Position numbers and translations under genes: made by a program. Below are positions 60,481 through 64,000 of a stretch of 64,000 nt of DNA, in pieces (position 1 is the first letter of the stretch; every line of letters begins with the position of its first letter). Under the pieces are notes generated by a model. It worked only from the letters and a program-made list of their open reading frames with translations. It did not search any database and had not been told where the DNA came from. Source of the DNA: Pseudomonadota bacterium (lineage in GTDB: Bacteria; Desulfobacterota; Binatia; Binatales; Binataceae); NCBI GenBank assembly GCA_021325025.1, contig JAJPHZ010000034.1, positions 1 to 64,000 of the forward strand. The letters are read 5' to 3'.

Positions 60481-62172
60481 CTAACCGCCAGGAAGGTTGG
60501 TAATCGCCAGCTTCTTGCCTTCCGCGCCGATTTGACGCGGCCGTGGATTGAGGGTCGGGCCCAAGACCTTCAAATCGCGCCGATTGATCACCAGTATTAT
60601 GCACGTGCCTGAACTCCAGCGCGCGCGCAACGCATCATCGGTGGCGATAAAGCTGGGCGCTGCGTCAGGAGTCGAGCCCCACGGCGCGAGTTCGCCTCGA
60701 TAGCTCACCAGGGCCTCGCGCGCCCCCGTGTAAAACGGCAGTGCCTGAACGTGATGGCGGTAGGAAGCCATCACACAGCCCGGCCGCAGTTCGCGGGCGA
60801 TTTCGGCGGCCAGCTTGCGATAGGAATTCAATGCCGCAGCGTCTTCGCGCGCTTTTACCATCGCTGCCAACGCGATCGTCATACCTAGCGCCAGCGCGCC
60901 CAGCGTCGGCAGCGCCCGGCCCATGCTGCGCCATAGCGCGAAGGCGGCAATCGCCCCCAGCGCCATCGCGCCCACGCCCACCATCAGGTCGGTGCGCAGC
61001 TCCGGCACAACACGTAATTCCTTGATACGCGGGGCCGCAGCGATTGCGGCAGCGACGGCGGCCACGTCGATCGCGGCCACCGCAGCCAGGATGCGGGAAG
61101 TGCGGCGCGAATCGATTCGAGGCAGACGGCTGACGCCGTAGCCGGCGATGATTGCCAGGGCGGGGAGAGCGGGCAGGATATACGAACCCAGCTTGGAACG
61201 CGGAATCGAAAAGAACACGAATACCACCGCAAACCAAATCGCCGCGAAGCGCAGCGCGCTGCGAGAGGGGTCGGCGGCCTCGGCACGACGTTCGCGGGCG
61301 TCGCCGTACAGGTCGCCCATCGCCAGCGGAACGAAGCCAATCCACGGCCACATGCCGGCTGCAACCACGATAAAGAAAAAGTACGGACCCCAGGCGTGCT
61401 CGGTGCTGGCCGCGTAACGTTGCAGATGCTCATGAACGAAAAAAAAGCGCAGGAAGCCCGGATTGCGCCGCGACACCGCCGCGAACCAGGGTAAATTGAC
61501 GGCGGCCACGATCAGCGCACATCGCAGCCAGGGAACCTGCGCGAGTTCCCTGGCCCGTCCTTCAATCAGCAGGTAGATGATCCCGGTCGCGCCAGTCAGC
61601 ACCAGCGCGACCGGCCCCTTGGTCAGGGTGCCCAGCGCGGCAAACAAGGCGGCCAGGTAAAGCCAATTGCGCCCCGCGTTCAGGTGCGGCCTGCGCGTCG
61701 CGGCATAAATGGCGCCCATGCAGGCCGTAACCAAGAGGGCAAGCGTCGGGTCCAGGGTAAGGAAGCGGCTGAAGCCGAAAAAGAGCGGGCTCAAAGCCAG
61801 GCAAAGTGCCGCCCCGGCCCCCGCCGCGGGTCCGAACATCGACTCGGCCAGCGCTTCGGTGATTGCGATTTGCGCGATACTGACAACGGCAACGGGCAAT
61901 CGCACTGCCCTCTCGTTGCGGCCCAGCAGCCGAATCGCCCCGGCAGTAATCCAGTAAACCAGGGGTGGCTTTTCGAAGTAGCGCACCCAGTCGTCGCGCG
62001 GCGTCACGTAGTCGCCGCTGACCACCATCTCACGCGCGATTTCGGCATAGCGTCCCTCGTCGGGCTCCCACAAGGCGGCAGTGCCCAAACGCGGCAGATA
62101 AAGCAGGCAAGCAATGGCAACGCACACCGCCAGCCGGGTCCCTCGGCTATCCCACCAGGTCACGCCGACCAA
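60481..62172 (-). CDS. ArnT-like GT39/GT83 membrane glycosyltransferase
   Basis: Integral membrane GT-C enzyme of 563 residues with about 12 TM segments. First-loop motif ALWEPDEGRYAEIAREMVVSG with DE catalytic Asp, then RYFEKPPLVYW, and LDPTLALLV, follow the ArnT pattern (undecaprenyl-phosphate-Ara4N to lipid A). A C-terminal soluble portion of about 150 residues follows. It is divergent from an ArnC-like GT2 and an ArnA-formyltransferase-like gene. This suggests an Ara4N or related sugar route on lipid A; exact sugar unproven. Confidence 0.88.
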   Translation of the reverse strand: MVGVTWWDSRGTRLAVCVAIACLLYLPRLGTAALWEPDEGRYAEIAREMVVSGDYVTPRDDWVRYFEKPPLVYWITAGAIRLLGRNERAVRLPVAVVSIAQIAITEALAESMFGPAAGAGAALCLALSPLFFGFSRFLTLDPTLALLVTACMGAIYAATRRPHLNAGRNWLYLAALFAALGTLTKGPVALVLTGATGIIYLLIEGRARELAQVPWLRCALIVAAVNLPWFAAVSRRNPGFLRFFFVHEHLQRYAASTEHAWGPYFFFIVVAAGMWPWIGFVPLAMGDLYGDARERRAEAADPSRSALRFAAIWFAVVFVFFSIPRSKLGSYILPALPALAIIAGYGVSRLPRIDSRRTSRILAAVAAIDVAAVAAAIAAAPRIKELRVVPELRTDLMVGVGAMALGAIAAFALWRSMGRALPTLGALALGMTIALAAMVKAREDAAALNSYRKLAAEIARELRPGCVMASYRHHVQALPFYTGAREALVSYRGELAPWGSTPDAAPSFIATDDALRARWSSGTCIILVINRRDLKVLGPTLNPRPRQIGAEGKKLAITNLPGG

Positions 62173-62345
62173 GTTTCTAGGCCGCCGTGCGCACAGTCAA
62201 TCGCACGTCGCCGTTGTGCCCCGGCGGCCCACCTTTTATTACCAGCGCGGCTCTGCCAAAATGCGGCAATCAACCGCGCGATGGCGCGGCGGTATCGAGT
62301 CCGGCAAAATTGAGCGCGCCAGGAAAATTGGCAATTGCGGGTCAG

Positions 62346-63296
62346 GTGTCCGAAGCCCCTGCACCTTTGGTTTCGATCGTAATTCCGGTTTACAACGAAT
62401 CGGCCAATCTGACCGCGTTATGGCGGCGGCTGAGCGCGGTCGTCGCCGAACTTCCCAATTGGGAGGTGGTCTTCGTCGACGACGGTTCGCGCGACAATTC
62501 GCTGGCCTTGCTCCGCGACATCGCCGCCGCCAACGCCCGCGTGCGGGTCGTGGAGTTGGCGCGCAATTTCGGCCAGCATGCCGCCATCCTGGCCGGGTTC
62601 CGCGAATGCCGCGGCGAGGTGGTAGTAACCCTGGACGCCGACCTGCAAAATCCGCCCGAAGAAATCCCGCGCCTGCTCGCGGCCATCGACGCCGGCAACG
62701 ATGTGGTCGGCGGATGGCGTGCCGAGCGCCAGGACCAGGCGTATCGGCGGCTGGCCTCGCGCCTGCACAACCGTGTCACCTCGTTGATCGTGGGTGTGCC
62801 GATGCATGACTACGGCTGTATGCTGCGGGCCTACCGGCGCCATATCGTCGATACGGTGGTCGAATGCGACGAAAAGGCGGCCTTCATTCCGGCCCTGGCC
62901 AACAGTTTCGCCAAGCGTGTGGCTGAAATTGAGGTCGGCCACGATGAACGCGCGGGCGGTCAATCCAAGTACAACCTTTTGCGCCTGGCCCAGCTCAGCC
63001 TCAATCTGCTGACCGGCTTTTCGCTGCTGCCGATCCAGATCCTCAGCATCACCGGCATCGTGATCGCCCTGCTCGACATCGCCTTCGCCGGCGTGCTGGC
63101 GGGCCATCGACTGATCTACGGTCCGCAGCAGGAAGGCGCGATGTGGACGCTGTTCGCGGTGCTGTTTTTCTTCGTCGGCCTGCTCTTCCTGGCCCTGGGG
63201 CTGATCGGCGAATACGTCGGGCGCATCTACCTGGAAGTGCGCCGCCGCCCGACCTACCTGGTGCGGGCCGTTCACGAAGGAAACTCCGCGCCCTGA
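62346..63296 (+). CDS. GT2 glycosyltransferase, ArnC/DPM1-like
   Basis: About 316 residues. GT-A core: VSIVIPVYNESANL, EVVFVDDGSRDNSLALL (DDG), ELARNFGQHAAILAGF, VVTLDADLQNPPEEIP (DAD), GVPMHDYGCMLRAYRR, AGGQSKYNLLRLAQLSL. Two C-terminal TM helices (ITGIVIALLDIAFAGVLAG; LFAVLFFFVGLLFLALGLIG) then GRIYLEVRRRPTYLVR, all typical of undecaprenyl-phosphate glycosyltransferases (ArnC/GtrB). Start uncertain: GTG 62346 chosen; earlier starts exist. The formyltransferase-like gene follows by 13 bases. Confidence 0.92.
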   Translation: MSEAPAPLVSIVIPVYNESANLTALWRRLSAVVAELPNWEVVFVDDGSRDNSLALLRDIAAANARVRVVELARNFGQHAAILAGFRECRGEVVVTLDADLQNPPEEIPRLLAAIDAGNDVVGGWRAERQDQAYRRLASRLHNRVTSLIVGVPMHDYGCMLRAYRRHIVDTVVECDEKAAFIPALANSFAKRVAEIEVGHDERAGGQSKYNLLRLAQLSLNLLTGFSLLPIQILSITGIVIALLDIAFAGVLAGHRLIYGPQQEGAMWTLFAVLFFFVGLLFLALGLIGEYVGRIYLEVRRRPTYLVRAVHEGNSAP

Positions 63297-63309
63297 CCCT
63301 GGTCGCATC

Positions 63310-64000
63310 TTGTCCGAGCCCTCTCACACCACCGTCGCCCGTGCCCCCTGCGTCGTGTTCGGATATCACGAGCTGGGCTACGTCTGTATCGAGGCGCTGC
63401 TCGAGTTGGGCGCGCCGATCGCCGCCCTGTTCACACATCGCGACGACCCGGGCGAAGAAATCTGGTGGCGTTCATGCGCGCAACTGGCAGCCGCGCACAA
63501 TATTCCGGTCTACATCGAGGCGGAATTTGAGCCGGATTGGATCGACAGGCTGCGCGGCTGGGCGCCGGCCGTCATCTACTCCTTCAACTATCGCCGCCTG
63601 CTGCCGCGTCAAGTCCTGGAGTGCGCATCGATCGGTGCCTTCAATGTGCATCCGTCCAAGCTGCCAGCCTACCGTGGACGCGCGCCGATCAATTGGGTGC
63701 TGGTCAACGGCGAGCGCGAAACCGGCGTGACGTTGCACTACATGGTCGCGCGCGCCGACGCCGGGGACATCGTCGGCCAGCAAACCGTTGCGATCGACGA
63801 CAGCGACACGGCGCTTAGTCTTGCCCGCAAGCTGACGCCGTTGGCCGCCGGACTTATCCGCCGCTTCCATCCGCTGATCGTGGCCGGACGCGCGCCGCGC
63901 CGCCCGCAGGACCTCAGCGCCGGCAGCTATTTCGGCCGCCGCACCCCGGCCGACGGCAGGATCGACTGGAACTGGCCCGCGCGGCGCATCTTCAATCTGG
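63310..64000 (+). CDS. ArnA-type formyltransferase (5' part; runs off right edge)
   Basis: Frame open from TTG 63310 to the window end (230 codons). N10-formyltetrahydrofolate-dependent formyltransferase motifs: VFGYHELGYVCIEALLELG, APAVIYSFNYRRLLP, HPSKLPAYRGRAPINWVLV (catalytic His/formyl-THF loop), ETGVTLHYMVARADAGDIVGQ. This matches the N-terminal domain of ArnA and stand-alone relatives that formylate UDP-Ara4N. With the ArnC-like gene it forms an arn-like operon. Whether an ArnA decarboxylase domain follows cannot be seen. Confidence 0.9.
   Translation, partial: MSEPSHTTVARAPCVVFGYHELGYVCIEALLELGAPIAALFTHRDDPGEEIWWRSCAQLAAAHNIPVYIEAEFEPDWIDRLRGWAPAVIYSFNYRRLLPRQVLECASIGAFNVHPSKLPAYRGRAPINWVLVNGERETGVTLHYMVARADAGDIVGQQTVAIDDSDTALSLARKLTPLAAGLIRRFHPLIVAGRAPRRPQDLSAGSYFGRRTPADGRIDWNWPARRIFNL

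Overview
The window looks like chromosomal DNA of an uncultured, GC-rich, Gram-negative bacterium. Outer-membrane functions are present: an MlaA/VacJ lipoprotein, a DUF1329 protein, Arn-like lipid A modification enzymes and several lipobox proteins. There are many flavin- and CoA-dependent catabolic enzymes: four luciferase-like (LLM) oxidoreductases, two acyl-CoA dehydrogenases, two GMC oxidoreductases, two amidohydrolases, two SDRs and a P450. This mix fits soil lineages such as Candidatus Binatota or related Desulfobacterota/Myxococcota-like groups. The phylum call is inference from gene content, not a marker-gene result.

Layout. 1-9.7 kb: 5' part of transketolase (reverse, cut by the left edge), crotonase, methyltransferase, DUF1330/acyl-CoA dehydrogenase pair, a SurA-like/DsbA fusion, a Gly/Pro-rich secreted protein and an orphan solute-binding lipoprotein. 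9.8-24 kb: a vanadium-haloperoxidase family enzyme, then an envelope/surface region with a GT4 glycosyltransferase, two Kelch propeller proteins, an MFS carrier, an MsbA-like ABC exporter, and a methyltransferase and a polytopic membrane protein that share a C-terminal IPT-like domain. It also holds an acyltransferase remnant, a cysteine-less HesB-like protein, tRNA-Leu(UAG) and a ferritin-like protein. 24-33 kb: amidohydrolase, an LLM oxidoreductase broken by an in-frame TAG, acyl-CoA dehydrogenase, a DUF35/thiolase pair, SDR and DUF1329.

33.9-37.6 kb: a tightly overlapping four-gene operon of ABC ATPase, MlaC-like protein, ABC-2 permease and MlaA-like lipoprotein. This is the most interesting unit in the window, because MlaA and MlaC parts are joined to an ABC-2 transporter rather than to MlaFED. 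37.7-40.5 kb: amidohydrolase and GMC oxidoreductase. 40.6-43.4 kb: two Spy/CpxP-like periplasmic proteins, one in an operon with an ECF sigma factor and its zinc-binding anti-sigma factor. 43.5-54.4 kb: SDR, a small ORF ending in one of two very long perfect hairpins, and a TetR/LLM/lactonase-like run with a visible operator-promoter. Then come a VOC protein, two more LLM enzymes, a P450 divergent from a second TetR across a palindromic operator, a second GMC oxidoreductase and a SnoaL-like protein.

54.4-64 kb: leucyl-tRNA synthetase, an Ada-like repair protein with reversed domain order, a 2OG-Fe(II) oxygenase, a GalT-like enzyme and a short RodZ-like HTH membrane protein. The right edge holds an ArnT-like glycosyltransferase divergent from ArnC-like and ArnA-formyltransferase-like genes (the last one cut by the edge). 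No rRNA, CRISPR array, prophage or intact insertion sequence was seen. Three copies of a small hairpin-forming intergenic repeat occur.
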